Source: Halothiobacillus diazotrophicus
GTDB taxonomy: Bacteria > Pseudomonadota > Gammaproteobacteria > Halothiobacillales > Halothiobacillaceae
Assembly: GCF_001663815.1 (NCBI RefSeq)
Contig: NZ_CP016027.1
Location: 1,054,001 to 1,118,000 of the forward strand
Length of the DNA stretch: 64,000 nt
Reading direction: 5' to 3'
Shown: positions 44,401 through 53,414 of the stretch, piece by piece
How the letters are laid out: the number at the start of each line of letters is the position of its first letter
Position numbering within the stretch: the stretch's first letter is position 1
Translations under genes and position numbers: made by a program
The notes under the pieces: model-generated
What the model saw: only the letters and a program-made list of their open reading frames with translations
Told to the model about the DNA's origin: nothing
The model's database searches: none

Positions 44401-45218
44401 ACCTCGGCGCCAGCGAACGCCTCAATCTGGAACGAGATCTGCATCGGGCCCTGGACCAAGGCGAGTTCGAGCTTTTCTACCAGCCTAAGGTGGCATTCGA
44501 GACGCAGACCATCATCGGCGTGGAAGCGCTGCTCCGTCTGCGCAAAACCGACAATCAGTTCATTTCACCCGCCAACTTCATTCCTCTGGCCGAAGAAACC
44601 GGCCTGATCGTACCCATCGGACAATGGGCCCTGGAAGCCGCCTGTCGTGATGCGGCCCTGCTGCATCGCAAGTTGGGCGTTCCGCTGACGATGGCCGTCA
44701 ACATATCGCCCAGGCAATTCGTCAACGACAATCTCATCCTGCAGATCCAGGAAGCGCTCAAACACGCCGGGCTTTCCGCCAGACACCTGGAACTGGAAAT
44801 CACCGAAGGCGTGCTGATGAACGATCGCAACGGGGTGGAGCACACCCTGAATGCGCTCCGTAACCTCGGCGTACGGATTTCCATCGACGATTTCGGCACG
44901 GGCTATTCCAGCCTGAGCTATCTGAAACGCTTTCCGATCAGCCAGATCAAGATCGATCAATCCTTCGTTCACGACATCACCAGCGACCCCGAAGACGCGG
45001 CATTGGTCGAGGCCATCGTCGCGATGGGGCACAGTCTGAGGATTCCGGTCATCGCCGAGGGCATCGAGACGTCGGAACAATTGGATCATCTCGCCCGTCT
45101 CGAGTGCGACGAGGGCCAGGGGTACTTCATCGCCCGACCGATGCCGCTCGACGCACTCTTGGCCTGGGTCAACAAGGAGAATACCTGGCGCCTGTCAAAT
45201 GCGAGTCCTATTGGCTGA
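41469..45218 (+). CDS. Large membrane PAS-GGDEF-EAL cyclic-di-GMP protein
   Basis: The protein has 1249 residues. Six or seven N-terminal membrane spans (about 10-225) come first, then a periplasmic sensor region of about 270 residues and a further span near 510. Two PAS domains follow (about 540-660 and 675-800). The GGDEF domain has an intact GGDEF (892-896) preceded by an RQTD inhibitory site, and the EAL domain has EALLRL (1019), EITEG, DDFGTGYSSL and AEGIETSEQ. Both catalytic halves look complete, so it may make or degrade c-di-GMP depending on the signal. ATG 41469 has AAAGG 10 nt before it; the upstream frame overlaps the glycine-rich protein gene and is not used. Confidence 0.9.
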   Translation: MRPMMAETSNRELLRTYSGIAAFLLGAIAILGWLTGYAPLIHIQPGWKPMVPATALSFMLSGLLIGIRRSSTTYDNRSRWLENLLASVVFLLIGIRGLALLGGMETDATQTPLWTWLYENQGQMSAPTVWGFLIFLAGYLLARRARSKHAVLAAQILSGLLIGGGLVFVFAYTINLQQLFESEFFTFGLVWLSMPTAIGLLLLGLGVWDIARQRTQPKVSITNVEAQAGQIYRATVVVITLTALATGTLGIVFLEETALNQSKTDMAQTLQTKQSHLSSLIQNHVERALLASTDPTLMTSVQSLLQNIRHRIPVTVQSQITDRLILHGFTGVALQAGDQTKIIVGKLLPESVRAFPLKSTPDGYLLWDRNYYLRMRIPVADENRSTRVGYLIIEQVMPRVGKLIDDANHWGDTGTLPMCGRLNAHQLICYPQREQSDIYIVPDHINGTPIPMNYALAGKHEVAIRTDYRGRHVLAAYGPVDHSGLGLVLKMDLSEVYDPVKRELLLLLPLIVILALIGLGLIQLRARPLLADLARSHAAESEARSRFEAAMDSSPDIFIIYDAIRDESGEVTDFRASFTNKNAATNTRLSERNLTGHSCIELFPEQKGLLESYRTVLRTGKPLINECTWTDDQGQAHWYQRQVVAMPSGVAATFRNITEEKRLFEELDYANRLRTAIVESAAYSIISTDVHGTILSFNKAAERMLWYRAEEMIGKCTPGVFHDPEEVKERAESLSQELGHPIEPGFEVFVAKPKIQAVEEREWTYVRKDGSRFPVQLSVTALRGPKHEIHGFLGIAYDISEQKRADEYIRHIALHDALTGLPNRVLLEDRVAMAIEQQRRKNTPLALAMMDIDRFKHINDSMGHHIGDKVLKEFVSRVQSCLRQTDTLARMGGDEFVLLLNDTDETGAEQVADRIKKALIAPVDVGLQEIHITSSIGISRCPNDARDINELLRCADVAMYWVKAHGRNGHKLFSRDMDLGASERLNLERDLHRALDQGEFELFYQPKVAFETQTIIGVEALLRLRKTDNQFISPANFIPLAEETGLIVPIGQWALEAACRDAALLHRKLGVPLTMAVNISPRQFVNDNLILQIQEALKHAGLSARHLELEITEGVLMNDRNGVEHTLNALRNLGVRISIDDFGTGYSSLSYLKRFPISQIKIDQSFVHDITSDPEDAALVEAIVAMGHSLRIPVIAEGIETSEQLDHLARLECDEGQGYFIARPMPLDALLAWVNKENTWRLSNASPIG

Positions 45219-45380
45219 AAGCAAGCGTCCGAAAATTGTATGCCCCAAAAACAACGAGTCTTCGCTTGAACCCATAGATCACGCTCTAGCGAACTCTGCC
45301 CCCGGCTTCAGGGATATGCCATGCAGTTCGACTTGCTTCTAACCAATGTAATGTGCCCGGAGGCGACGACCAGACGCCCG

Positions 45381-46739
45381 TCACGCAATTCCTTCATAAA
45401 TCACGCGATTACGCCCGGCGGCCTTTGCGGCATAGAGACGCTTGTCGGCCATCGTAATCAATTCTTCCGATGAGACAGTCCGACTTCCCGAAATGGCTGA
45501 AACGCCAATACTGGCTGTTACAGTCAAGGCATGATCCCCCACATCAACCGGGCTATGACTGATCGCGAAACGAATCCGCTCTGCAACCTCCCGCGCATCC
45601 TGGAGGCTGGCTCCGGGCAAAACGACAACAAACTCCTCTCCACCGTAGCGCAGCAAAATATCCCCCTCTCGCAACATCTCCCGCGTTACATTGGTCATTC
45701 GCACCAAAACCTTGTCCCCGCTGAGATGTCCAAACGTATCGTTGATTCGTTTAAAATGATCCAGATCGAGCATCATCAATGCCAGAGGCGTTTTATTCCG
45801 AGCGGCGCGCGACAATTCCTCATCGAGGCGCTTCATTCCGAATCGACGGTTGTATACATTGGTCAAGGGATCCAAAGCGGCAACCCGCTGCAGATCGTCA
45901 TGCATCAATGCATTGTTTAAGGCGAGCCCCAAACCCTGCATCAACATGGGTAACAACCGGGGAACCCGATCTGGAAATGTGGTCGATGAAGCCAGGACCA
46001 CCCATCCCAAGACCAAACCATGATGCATTATGGGCGCCAAAATCACATCCGCGGGTACAAAATGGGTCAGAACCGCGTCAACGGTGACGCCTGGCGGCAA
46101 AACGATACGGCGCACAATAGCCTCTCCCTGACGCACCTGGAATAATTCGCTATCCGCTACGCGATCCGGTTGGGCCAAACCATGGGAAACAAGCAATTTC
46201 CATTCGCCCTGTCGATCCATCACAATTGCCCCGCCTTGGGCCGTGGCGATTTCTTGAAGAAGCGTCAACGCTTGATCACCCAGTTCGTTCAATTCCAAGC
46301 TACTCGACAAGGTCTGAGTAAAATGCCTAATCTGACTCTCAATCTGGTGTGCATCGTGCAATGCATAAAGCAAAGCATTGTAACTACCGGCTACGGCCCC
46401 CAACTCACCCTCATCCTGTTCTGTCAAAAGGCAAACCGCTGGGTCGCATCCAGACCAATCGCCCGTAAACGCAGCCTGGTCCATGACCTCGCTTACCTCC
46501 TTCATGCCTTCAGACAGCCGCCTCAACCTGGGGCGAACAATCTTGCTGGCCAAAAAATAGTTCAGGATGCCCACGGCAAATCCGGCCACCAACGTTGCCA
46601 TCATGAATAGCGTTGAGAACGCCGTCGCCTCCGCTACGCCGAACAACATCACAAACAATGGAAACACGGCCCCCATGATCACACCCATCGTGACCATGCC
46701 CCAGGCCAACGCTCTAAAAACATTCTTGGTTTTCAGCAT
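45381..46739 (-). CDS. Membrane GAF-GGDEF diguanylate cyclase
   Basis: The 452-residue protein has two N-terminal membrane spans (about 10-35 and 40-65), a HAMP-like linker and a GAF-like domain (about 150-280). The C-terminal GGDEF domain has YGGEEF, with REGD five residues before it as the product-inhibition I-site. It should make c-di-GMP from two GTP, with product inhibition. It converges on the PAS-GGDEF-EAL gene with a 162-base gap. Confidence 0.92.
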   Translation of the reverse strand: MLKTKNVFRALAWGMVTMGVIMGAVFPLFVMLFGVAEATAFSTLFMMATLVAGFAVGILNYFLASKIVRPRLRRLSEGMKEVSEVMDQAAFTGDWSGCDPAVCLLTEQDEGELGAVAGSYNALLYALHDAHQIESQIRHFTQTLSSSLELNELGDQALTLLQEIATAQGGAIVMDRQGEWKLLVSHGLAQPDRVADSELFQVRQGEAIVRRIVLPPGVTVDAVLTHFVPADVILAPIMHHGLVLGWVVLASSTTFPDRVPRLLPMLMQGLGLALNNALMHDDLQRVAALDPLTNVYNRRFGMKRLDEELSRAARNKTPLALMMLDLDHFKRINDTFGHLSGDKVLVRMTNVTREMLREGDILLRYGGEEFVVVLPGASLQDAREVAERIRFAISHSPVDVGDHALTVTASIGVSAISGSRTVSSEELITMADKRLYAAKAAGRNRVIYEGIA

Positions 46740-47120
46740 CCTCGCCTCCCCAGCGCAATCTCAATCCTTACGGCCATCTCATCTTTCAACGTATGGGCAT
46801 GCCCAAACAAACACAGTTTCGCTCCGGAAAAGCACCAAAACCGTTCGCCAAAGACCGGTTATTCCGACCCAACGCCATCGATAGCAAAGCGAACATAATG
46901 AGCCGATGCCACCCACGAGTCTAGAAAACCATGGCGCATCTAAATTTTGTAGGTTATGTGATGAGCGGCCGACCGAACCTGGTTTCCTTAGCAACGCTGA
47001 TAATGACAATAACGCAGGAGAATCGACAAAAACCAGAATCTATGCGTAGGTTCCAACCCATGTTTGTGGCAAAATCTTTACAGAAATTATTCCATGGCGC
47101 CTCAAAACAGGAGTTGATTT
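46740..47120. other. Intergenic region between the GGDEF gene and minD
   Basis: These 381 bases contain no convincing gene on either strand. The region is less GC-rich than its surroundings. minC, which usually precedes minD, is not here. Confidence 0.6.
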
Positions 47121-47936
47121 GTGGCAAAAATTCTCGTTGTAACTTCAGGCAAGGGTGGCGTGGGTAAAACCACCACCAGCGCGGCCATTTCCAGCGGTCT
47201 GGCAATGGCAGGTAAAAAGACCGTCGTCATCGATTTCGACGTCGGCTTGCGGAATCTGGATCTGATCATGGGTGTGGAGCGCCGCGTCGTCTATGACCTG
47301 ATCAATGTCATCCAGAAGGAAGCGGGCCTGAATCAGGCCATGATCAAGCACAAGGAAATCGACAACCTGTACATCCTTCCTGCCTCCCAGACGAAGGACA
47401 AGGATGCACTGACCGACGAGGGCGTCAAGCAGGTATTCGACGACCTCAAGGCCGACGGATTCGACTACATCATCTGCGACTCGCCCGCCGGCATCGAGCG
47501 GGGTGCGCAACTGGCCATGTACTACGCCGACGAGGCCATCGTGGTCTCCAACCCGGAGGTTTCCTCCGTGCGGGACTCCGACCGCATGCTCGGCATCCTC
47601 GCCAGCAAATCGCAGCGGGCGAAAAGCGGCGAATCGCCCATCCGCGAGCACCTGCTGATCACCCGCTACGCACCGAATCGCGTCGAAGCCGGGGAAATGC
47701 TGTCGATCGAGGACATGCTGGAAATTCTGGCCGTGCCGCTGCTGGGCGTCATTCCCGAGTCACCGGCCGTCCTGCAGGCATCCAACGCGGGCCGTCCCGT
47801 CATCCTGGACCAGACCGCCGATGCCGGTCAGGCCTATCAGGATGCCGTGGCGCGTCTCCTGGGCGAGGAGCGTCCGATGCGCTTCATCGAAGCGGAGAAA
47901 CGCTCCTTCCTCAGCCGCCTGTTTGGCAAGGGGTGA
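47121..47936 (+). CDS. minD: Septum-site-determining ATPase
   Basis: MinD is the membrane-bound ATPase of the Min system that keeps division at mid-cell. The 271-residue protein has the deviant Walker A SGKGGVGKTT at the N-terminus and the switch region CDSPAGIERGA. It ends in a basic amphipathic helix (FLSRLFGKG) that anchors it to the membrane. The start is GTG 47121 with AGGAG 7 nt upstream. minE follows 2 bases after the stop. Confidence 0.97.
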   Translation: MAKILVVTSGKGGVGKTTTSAAISSGLAMAGKKTVVIDFDVGLRNLDLIMGVERRVVYDLINVIQKEAGLNQAMIKHKEIDNLYILPASQTKDKDALTDEGVKQVFDDLKADGFDYIICDSPAGIERGAQLAMYYADEAIVVSNPEVSSVRDSDRMLGILASKSQRAKSGESPIREHLLITRYAPNRVEAGEMLSIEDMLEILAVPLLGVIPESPAVLQASNAGRPVILDQTADAGQAYQDAVARLLGEERPMRFIEAEKRSFLSRLFGKG

Positions 47937-47938
47937 TC

Positions 47939-48214
47939 ATGGGATTGCTTGACCTTTTTCGCGCCCGTCCGAAACCCACCGCCCATCTGGCCAAGGAACG
48001 ACTGCAGATCCTCATTGCGCACGAACGCAGCCAGGGGCAGGCACGCGATCCGGATTATCTGCCCCGCCTCAAGAACGACCTGCTAGACGTCATCCGCAAG
48101 TATGTCTCCGTCGAGGAAGACGCCGTCCAGGTTCAGATCGGTCACAACGAGGGCATGGACATTCTCGAACTGAACATTGTCCTGCCGGAGACCAAGACCG
48201 ACGACCAACCCTGA
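47939..48214 (+). CDS. minE: Cell division topological specificity factor
   Basis: The 91-residue protein starts MGLLDLFRARPKPTAHLAKERLQILIAHERS, the membrane-binding and MinD-activating segment of MinE. The dimerisation part (DVIRKYVSVEEDAVQV) follows. ATG 47939 is preferred over GTG 47933, which overlaps the minD stop. It is directly behind minD, as in typical min operons. Confidence 0.96.
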   Translation: MGLLDLFRARPKPTAHLAKERLQILIAHERSQGQARDPDYLPRLKNDLLDVIRKYVSVEEDAVQVQIGHNEGMDILELNIVLPETKTDDQP

Positions 48215-48230
48215 CTACTCGCCGTTCATT

Positions 48231-48254
48231 ATTTTATTTGATACCAAATAAAAT
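48231..48254 (+). promoter_or_regulatory. A/T-rich perfect 10-bp inverted repeat before the sulfur-transporter pair
   Basis: ATTTTATTTG and CAAATAAAAT flank an ATAC spacer. It lies 17 bases after minE and about 104 before the first transporter gene. It may be an operator, perhaps for an ArsR/BigR-type sulfide-responsive repressor, or a weak terminator of minDE. It has no strong T run. Confidence 0.5.
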
Positions 48255-48357
48255 GCATAGACGACATCAATAGGCCAATGAAAATGTTTAGCGCGCGCAA
48301 CGGCAATTGACGCGCTAATGTTAGTGTCATCCTTGTTTCCTCATGCGAGAAGACACC

Positions 48358-48915
48358 ATGACACATCCCATTCTATCCGTCTGGTCACAGCTGACGGATC
48401 TATTCACGGCCCCGCTCTGGCCGGCCTGGGTAGCCGGCGGCGCCATCGGCCTGCTGGCCTTCGCCCAACGCTGGATCACCGACCAGCCCTTGGGCTGCTC
48501 CGCCGCCTTCGGCAATGCCTGTGCCCGCATGGGCAGTCAATTGCCGCTCTTCCAGGGCCCCGCCCACGGACCCGCAACCGACTGGAAACTCTGGTTCCTG
48601 GTCGGCATATTTCTGGGCGGCCTGATCGCCGCACTCAGCAGCGGCCATTGGGCGGAACCCACGAACTTCGGCAATCTCTATCAGTCGCTGATGCCCGAAT
48701 CGACAGCCGGACGCGTCCTGTGGTGGCTATTCGGCGGCGTATTGATCGGACTGGGCGCCCGCCTGGCCGGCGGCTGCACCTCGGGCCACACCATCAACGG
48801 CGTCGCCATGGGCACACCGGCCAGCATCGTGGCATCGGCCCTGTTCTTCGCCGCCGCGGTCGGCACGGCACAACTGACCCATCTCCTTCTGAAAACCGGC
48901 ATGATCGGAGGTTGA
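48358..48915 (+). CDS. YeeE/YedE-family sulfur transporter subunit, first half
   Basis: The 185-residue membrane protein has four or five spans with the family's conserved Cys motifs PLGCSAAFGNAC and AGGCTSGHTINGVA. Larger YeeE/TsuA proteins carry thiosulfate through a Cys-lined path. Here the protein is split into two small ones, as in the PmpA/PmpB pairs of sulfur bacteria. The second half begins 2 bases after its stop. Thiosulfate or persulfide sulfur uptake is likely. Confidence 0.85.
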   Translation: MTHPILSVWSQLTDLFTAPLWPAWVAGGAIGLLAFAQRWITDQPLGCSAAFGNACARMGSQLPLFQGPAHGPATDWKLWFLVGIFLGGLIAALSSGHWAEPTNFGNLYQSLMPESTAGRVLWWLFGGVLIGLGARLAGGCTSGHTINGVAMGTPASIVASALFFAAAVGTAQLTHLLLKTGMIGG

Positions 48916-48917
48916 GC

Positions 48918-49391
48918 ATGAACAACGAAAGTCTGTTATTCCGTAACATCCTGTTTCTGTTGATCGGCCTCGTCTTCGGGTTCCTCCTGAGTCGAGCCGG
49001 CGCCACCGAACCCGCGCTGATTTCCGCACTCCTGCTGTTCCAGAACTTCCACCTCCTCTGGGTCATCGTCGCCGCGGTGGGCGTCGGGGCCGTACTGAAC
49101 CTCCTGGCCAAGTATGGTCAGTGGCGCAGCCTGGCCAGCGGAAAACCCATCAGTTTCCCGCACAAGCAATTCATCCGAACCCTGATTCCCGGCGCATTGC
49201 TCTTCGGGGCCGGTTGGGGGTTGACCGGCGTCTGCCCGGGCACCGCACCGGCCATGCTCGGCGAGGGCAAGTGGTTTGCCGGCATCATTCTGATCGGCAT
49301 TACGCTCGGCACCTGGCTGGTCGGCTGGATGGATCATCGCGCACAACAAAAGCGTGCCCATGCAGGAAACCACGCCTCGGCAACCCGCTAA
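48918..49391 (+). CDS. YeeE/YedE-family sulfur transporter subunit, second half
   Basis: The 157-residue membrane protein contains LTGVCPGTAPAMLGEG, the second conserved Cys motif of the family. It probably pairs with the protein encoded just before. ATG 48918 is only 2 bases after the upstream stop, and a longer frame to 48318 runs against the first subunit and is not real. A short basic tail (HRAQQKRAHAGNHASATR) ends the protein. Confidence 0.87.
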   Translation: MNNESLLFRNILFLLIGLVFGFLLSRAGATEPALISALLLFQNFHLLWVIVAAVGVGAVLNLLAKYGQWRSLASGKPISFPHKQFIRTLIPGALLFGAGWGLTGVCPGTAPAMLGEGKWFAGIILIGITLGTWLVGWMDHRAQQKRAHAGNHASATR

Positions 49392-49443
49392 GCCGCCGAT
49401 CGCCCGATATGCCCAGAACGACCGAGTACTGATCAAGCCAGCC

Positions 49444-49851
49444 ATGTCCAAGACGGAATCGACCCCGCTGGGGGAACAGCGTGTGGACAGCTGGCTGTGG
49501 GTAGCCCGATTCTTCAAGAGTCGCTCGCTTGCCGTGACCGCCATCGCCCAGGGCAAGATCCGGATCAACGACCAGGAATGCCGCAAGCCGGCCAAGGTCG
49601 TCCGGCCCGGCGATCGCCTGCAGGTCGAACGGGGCGGCGAGCACTGGACCATCGAGATTCTGGACCTGGCACGGCAGCGCGGCCCGGCCAGCGTGGCGCA
49701 GACGCTCTATGCGGAGACCCCGGACAGCGCGGACGCCCGACGCATCGCCGCCGAAGCGCGCCAGCAGGAACGCGCCCTCAATCCGACCCGCCACAAGCCC
49801 GATCCCCATACCCGCGCCCTGGTGCGGGCCCTACGGGGCAAGCCCGGCTGA
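49444..49851 (+). CDS. hslR: Hsp15-like S4-domain RNA-binding protein
   Basis: The 135-residue protein has an S4 RNA-binding domain from about residue 13 (RVDSWLWVARFFKSRSLAVTAI, then GKIRINDQECRKPAKVVRPGDRL) and a basic tail. It matches the heat-shock protein Hsp15, which rescues stalled 50S subunits carrying nascent chains. ATG 49444 is chosen because the S4 domain follows soon after; earlier starts (49354 or 49360) would overlap the transporter gene. Confidence 0.85.
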   Translation: MSKTESTPLGEQRVDSWLWVARFFKSRSLAVTAIAQGKIRINDQECRKPAKVVRPGDRLQVERGGEHWTIEILDLARQRGPASVAQTLYAETPDSADARRIAAEARQQERALNPTRHKPDPHTRALVRALRGKPG

Positions 49852-49872
49852 CCGCAGTTAATTTCGGCCATC

Positions 49873-49915
49873 TGTCGACATCATGTCGCCAAATGTCGCG
49901 ATTCTGTCGACAGAA
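49873..49915 (+). repeat. Helically phased TGTCG repeats ending in a 14-bp palindrome
   Basis: TGTCG occurs at 49873, 49884, 49894 and 49906, at 10- to 12-base steps. The last copy is inside the perfect palindrome TTCTGTCGACAGAA (49902-49915). It lies between the Hsp15-like gene and aroQ and may bind a regulator. Confidence 0.6.
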
Positions 49916-50026
49916 AACCCAGGCAAAACACACAAGCCCGCATGGACATTCCGCGGCGGTCACGGCACAATGCCTGCACCCAAATTTTCATTTGTGCATG
50001 ACACCCGCGACAAGGAATAGCGACGC

Positions 50027-50494
50027 ATGGCAACCATTTTGCTGTTGAACGGCCCAAACCTGAACCGTCTGGGAACGCGTGAACCCGAACGCTATGGCCG
50101 TACGACGCTGGATGACATCCTGTCCCGCCTTACCCAGCACTGTCAGAGCGTCTCGGCCACGCTGGAGCACCTGCAGACCAATGCAGAACACGAGATGATC
50201 GAACGCATCCATGCCGCCGCCGACGCCGGTGTCGCAGGGATCGTGATCAACCCCGCCGCCTGGACGCACACCAGCATCGCCCTGCGGGACGCCATGCTCG
50301 CCAGCGCGATCCCGTTCGTGGAAGTGCACATCAGCAACATTCACGCCCGCGAACCGTTCCGCCAGCATTCCTATTTCTCGGACATCGCCATCGGTTCGAT
50401 CGTCGGCGTTGGCGCGCTCGGCTACGAGCTGGGCCTGTTCGCCCTGTTTCAACACCTCGGCATCCAACGGTTGCCCACCCTACCACACGCCTGA
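50027..50494 (+). CDS. aroQ: Type II 3-dehydroquinate dehydratase
   Basis: AroQ dehydrates 3-dehydroquinate in the shikimate pathway. The 155-residue length and motifs [33 protein letters not shown] and [17 protein letters not shown] are those of the dodecameric type II enzyme. The catalytic Tyr is in ERYG and the His is in the VEVHISN segment. It lies 66 bases before accB, a common order in gammaproteobacteria. Confidence 0.96.
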   Translation: MATILLLNGPNLNRLGTREPERYGRTTLDDILSRLTQHCQSVSATLEHLQTNAEHEMIERIHAAADAGVAGIVINPAAWTHTSIALRDAMLASAIPFVEVHISNIHAREPFRQHSYFSDIAIGSIVGVGALGYELGLFALFQHLGIQRLPTLPHA

Positions 50495-50560
50495 GCACAC
50501 GGTCCGGAATCGACGAGACCCCTGTACGCCCAGGCCGACACCCAACGGAGCAGTCCATCC

Positions 50561-51007
50561 ATGGATATTCGCAAGATCAAGAAACTGATCGAACTACTTG
50601 AGGAATCCGGTATTGCCGAAATCGAGATTCGCGAAGGCGAGGAATCGGTCCGCATTGCCCGCGGCTCATCGGTCGCCCAGGGCGTTGTCCAGCCCGTGAT
50701 GAACTATGCGCAGCCTGCGGCCGCCCCCAGTGCGCCCAGTGCACCGAGCGAATCACCGGCGCCCGCCGCCAATGGCAAGACCATCCCCTCCCCCATGGTC
50801 GGCACCTTCTATCGGGCCCCTTCGCCAACCGCCAAGCCCTTCGTGGACGTCGGCAGCGTCGTCAAGACCGGCGATACCCTCTGCGTGATCGAGGCCATGA
50901 AGATGTTCAACCAGATCGAAGCGGAAACCAGCGGCACCATCACGGCGATCCTGGTTGAGAACGGCCAGCCGGTCGAATTCGATCAACCGCTGTTCATCAT
51001 CGAATAA
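50561..51007 (+). CDS. accB: Biotin carboxyl carrier protein of acetyl-CoA carboxylase
   Basis: AccB carries biotin between the carboxylase and transferase halves of acetyl-CoA carboxylase, the first step of fatty-acid synthesis. The 148-residue protein has the usual N-terminal helix, an Ala/Pro-rich linker (about 50-72) and the biotinyl domain with EAMKMFN, where Lys114 is biotinylated. accC begins 14 bases later. Confidence 0.97.
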   Translation: MDIRKIKKLIELLEESGIAEIEIREGEESVRIARGSSVAQGVVQPVMNYAQPAAAPSAPSAPSESPAPAANGKTIPSPMVGTFYRAPSPTAKPFVDVGSVVKTGDTLCVIEAMKMFNQIEAETSGTITAILVENGQPVEFDQPLFIIE

Positions 51008-51021
51008 CGACGGGGCCTGGC

Positions 51022-52365
51022 ATGTTGAATAAAGTATTGATCGCCAACCGGGGCGAGATTGCGCTCCGCGTCCTGCGCGCCTGCCGGGAGCTTGGCATCC
51101 AGACGGTCGCGGTCCACTCCACGGCAGACCGCGACCTCAAGCATGTCCGTCTGGCCGACGAATCCGTCTGCATCGGCGGTGCGCGCTCGACCGAAAGCTA
51201 CCTGAACGTGCCGGCCATCATTTCGGCCGCCGAAGTCACCGACGCCGTCGCCATCCACCCGGGCTACGGCTTTCTCTCCGAAAACGCGGATTTCGCCGAG
51301 CGCGTTGAACAATCCGGCTTCATCTTCATCGGCCCGACCGCGGAAAACATCCGCATGATGGGTGACAAGGTCACCGCCAAGGAAACCATGCGCGCGGCCA
51401 ACGTGCCCTGCGTCCCCGGTTCCGACGGCGCCTTGGGCGATGATCCCGACGAAAACCTGCGCCTGGCGCGCGAAGTCGGTTATCCCGTCATCATCAAGGC
51501 GGCGGGCGGCGGCGGCGGGCGCGGCATGCGCGTCGTGCACACCGAAGCGGCCCTGCTCCACGCCATCGAGATGACGCGCAGCGAGGCGGCGGCCGCCTTC
51601 AACAACCCCCAGGTGTACATGGAGAAATTCCTGGAACACCCCCGCCACATCGAAATCCAGGTGCTGGCCGATGCCCATGGCAACGCGATCTATCTGGGCG
51701 AGCGGGACTGCTCGATGCAGCGCCGCCACCAGAAGATCATCGAGGAGGCCCCGGCACCCGGCATCACCCCGGAACAGCGGGCCGAAATCGGCGCGGTCTG
51801 CGTCGAAGCCTGCAAGCGCATGGGCTATCGCGGCGCCGGCACCTTCGAATTCCTGTACGAAAACGGGCACTTCTACTTCATCGAGATGAATACCCGCCTG
51901 CAGGTCGAACACACGATCACCGAGATGATTACCGGGATCGATCTCGTGAAACAGCAACTGCTGATCGCCGCCGGCGAACCCCTGGGTATCACCCAGGATC
52001 AGGTCCACCTGAACGGCCATGCCATCGAATGCCGCATCAATGCCGAAGATCCCGCGACCTTCGCCCCCAGCCCCGGCAAGATCACCAACCTGCATTTCCC
52101 CGGCGGCCCGGGCGTACGCATCGACACGCACATCTATAACGGCTACAGCGTACCGCCGTACTACGACTCGATGATCGGCAAGGTCATCACCCATGCCGAC
52201 AATCGCGAGCAGGCGATCCGCCGCATGGCCGGTGCGCTGGACGAAATGGCCATCGATGGCATCAAGACCAATATCCCGCTGCATATCGACCTGATGAACG
52301 ATCAGGCCTTCATCGACGGCGGCGTGGATATCCACTTCCTGCACAAGCGGCTGGGCCTGAACTGA
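51022..52365 (+). CDS. accC: Biotin carboxylase subunit of acetyl-CoA carboxylase
   Basis: AccC carboxylates biotin on AccB with ATP and bicarbonate. The 447-residue protein has [24 protein letters not shown] at the start and the ATP-grasp glycine loop ([15 protein letters not shown]). [20 protein letters not shown] and [18 protein letters not shown] supply catalytic and metal residues. The last base of its TGA is the first base of the prmA ATG. Confidence 0.97.
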   Translation: MLNKVLIANRGEIALRVLRACRELGIQTVAVHSTADRDLKHVRLADESVCIGGARSTESYLNVPAIISAAEVTDAVAIHPGYGFLSENADFAERVEQSGFIFIGPTAENIRMMGDKVTAKETMRAANVPCVPGSDGALGDDPDENLRLAREVGYPVIIKAAGGGGGRGMRVVHTEAALLHAIEMTRSEAAAAFNNPQVYMEKFLEHPRHIEIQVLADAHGNAIYLGERDCSMQRRHQKIIEEAPAPGITPEQRAEIGAVCVEACKRMGYRGAGTFEFLYENGHFYFIEMNTRLQVEHTITEMITGIDLVKQQLLIAAGEPLGITQDQVHLNGHAIECRINAEDPATFAPSPGKITNLHFPGGPGVRIDTHIYNGYSVPPYYDSMIGKVITHADNREQAIRRMAGALDEMAIDGIKTNIPLHIDLMNDQAFIDGGVDIHFLHKRLGLN

Positions 52366-53279
52366 TGACGATGGACGACCCCGCGCCACGTCAATGGCAG
52401 CGCCTGAGTCTCGACGTGCCGCAAGCGGACGTCGAGTCCACCGAAGATGCTTTGCTGGCGGCCGGCGCCGTCTCCGTCTCGCTGGAAGAACTCGGCGACG
52501 AACCGATTCTCGAACCCGGCCCCGGCGAAACGCCGCTCTGGCAGAAGGTCCGGGTGGCGGGACTGTTCGAGGAAGGCGTCAGCCCCGCCGAGATCATGGC
52601 CATCCTGCACCAGCATCTGCGTCCGGCGCTGCTGGGCGACTTCGACTATCAGGTGATCGAGGACACGGACTGGGTACGCCAGACCCAGGCGGATTTCGCC
52701 GCCGCCTGCTACGGCGACGGACTCTGGGTGGTCCCCCATTGGGAAACGCCGCCGGCTGACGCCAAGGCGGTCGTGCGCATCGATCCGGGCCTGGCCTTCG
52801 GCACTGGCCAGCACGGGACCACGGCCCTCTGCCTGGGCTGGCTGGATCGGCAGGCACTACAGGGATTGAATATTCTGGACGTAGGCTGCGGTTCGGGCAT
52901 CCTGGCGCTCGGCGCGCTCGTCAAGGGTGCCGAGATGGCCTGGGGCACGGACATCGACCCCCAGGCGCTCAAGGCCAGTGCCGACAATGCGCAGCTCAAC
53001 GGGATCGGGACGGACCGGTTCAGCCTCGGCCAGCCGGAGGAATTGCCTGTCGAGGCACGCTTCGACATCCTGATCGCCAACATCCTGGCCCAGCCGCTGA
53101 TCGACCTGGCGGGTGAACTCGCTCCCCATCTCAAGCCGGGTGGGCGGTTTGCGCTCTCCGGCATTCTCAATCATCAGGCCGAAGCCGTCGCGGCGCAGTG
53201 GATGGCGCAGGGACTCGTCATCGATGCCATCGACAGCCTCGGCGACTGGTCGCTCGTTCAGGGTCATCGGCCCCACTAG
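52365..53279 (+). CDS. prmA: Ribosomal protein L11 methyltransferase
   Basis: PrmA trimethylates L11 at several positions using SAM. The 304-residue protein has an N-terminal substrate-recognition domain and a SAM-binding core: PGLAFGTGQHGTTALCLGWLD, LDVGCGSGILALGALVKGA, and the active segment LIANILAQPLIDLA. The start overlaps accC by one base, so translation is probably coupled. Confidence 0.96.
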   Translation: MTMDDPAPRQWQRLSLDVPQADVESTEDALLAAGAVSVSLEELGDEPILEPGPGETPLWQKVRVAGLFEEGVSPAEIMAILHQHLRPALLGDFDYQVIEDTDWVRQTQADFAAACYGDGLWVVPHWETPPADAKAVVRIDPGLAFGTGQHGTTALCLGWLDRQALQGLNILDVGCGSGILALGALVKGAEMAWGTDIDPQALKASADNAQLNGIGTDRFSLGQPEELPVEARFDILIANILAQPLIDLAGELAPHLKPGGRFALSGILNHQAEAVAAQWMAQGLVIDAIDSLGDWSLVQGHRPH

Positions 53280-53414
53280 CCTCATGCGCCCGGTACGGGC
53301 GGATGGGCATTGATCCATCATCCCGTGGCAATGCCTAGCCGCCCGGCCCGTGCCCGGGGTTGAATACCCGCCCAGGCCCCACACAGACCGCGCCAGAAGC
53401 AATCTCAATTCCCG

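Noticed and set aside
48318-48917. Open frame running across the first sulfur-transporter gene into the second
   Set aside because: The part before 48918 is Arg/Pro/His-rich and overlaps a clear membrane protein in another frame. The second subunit starts at ATG 48918.
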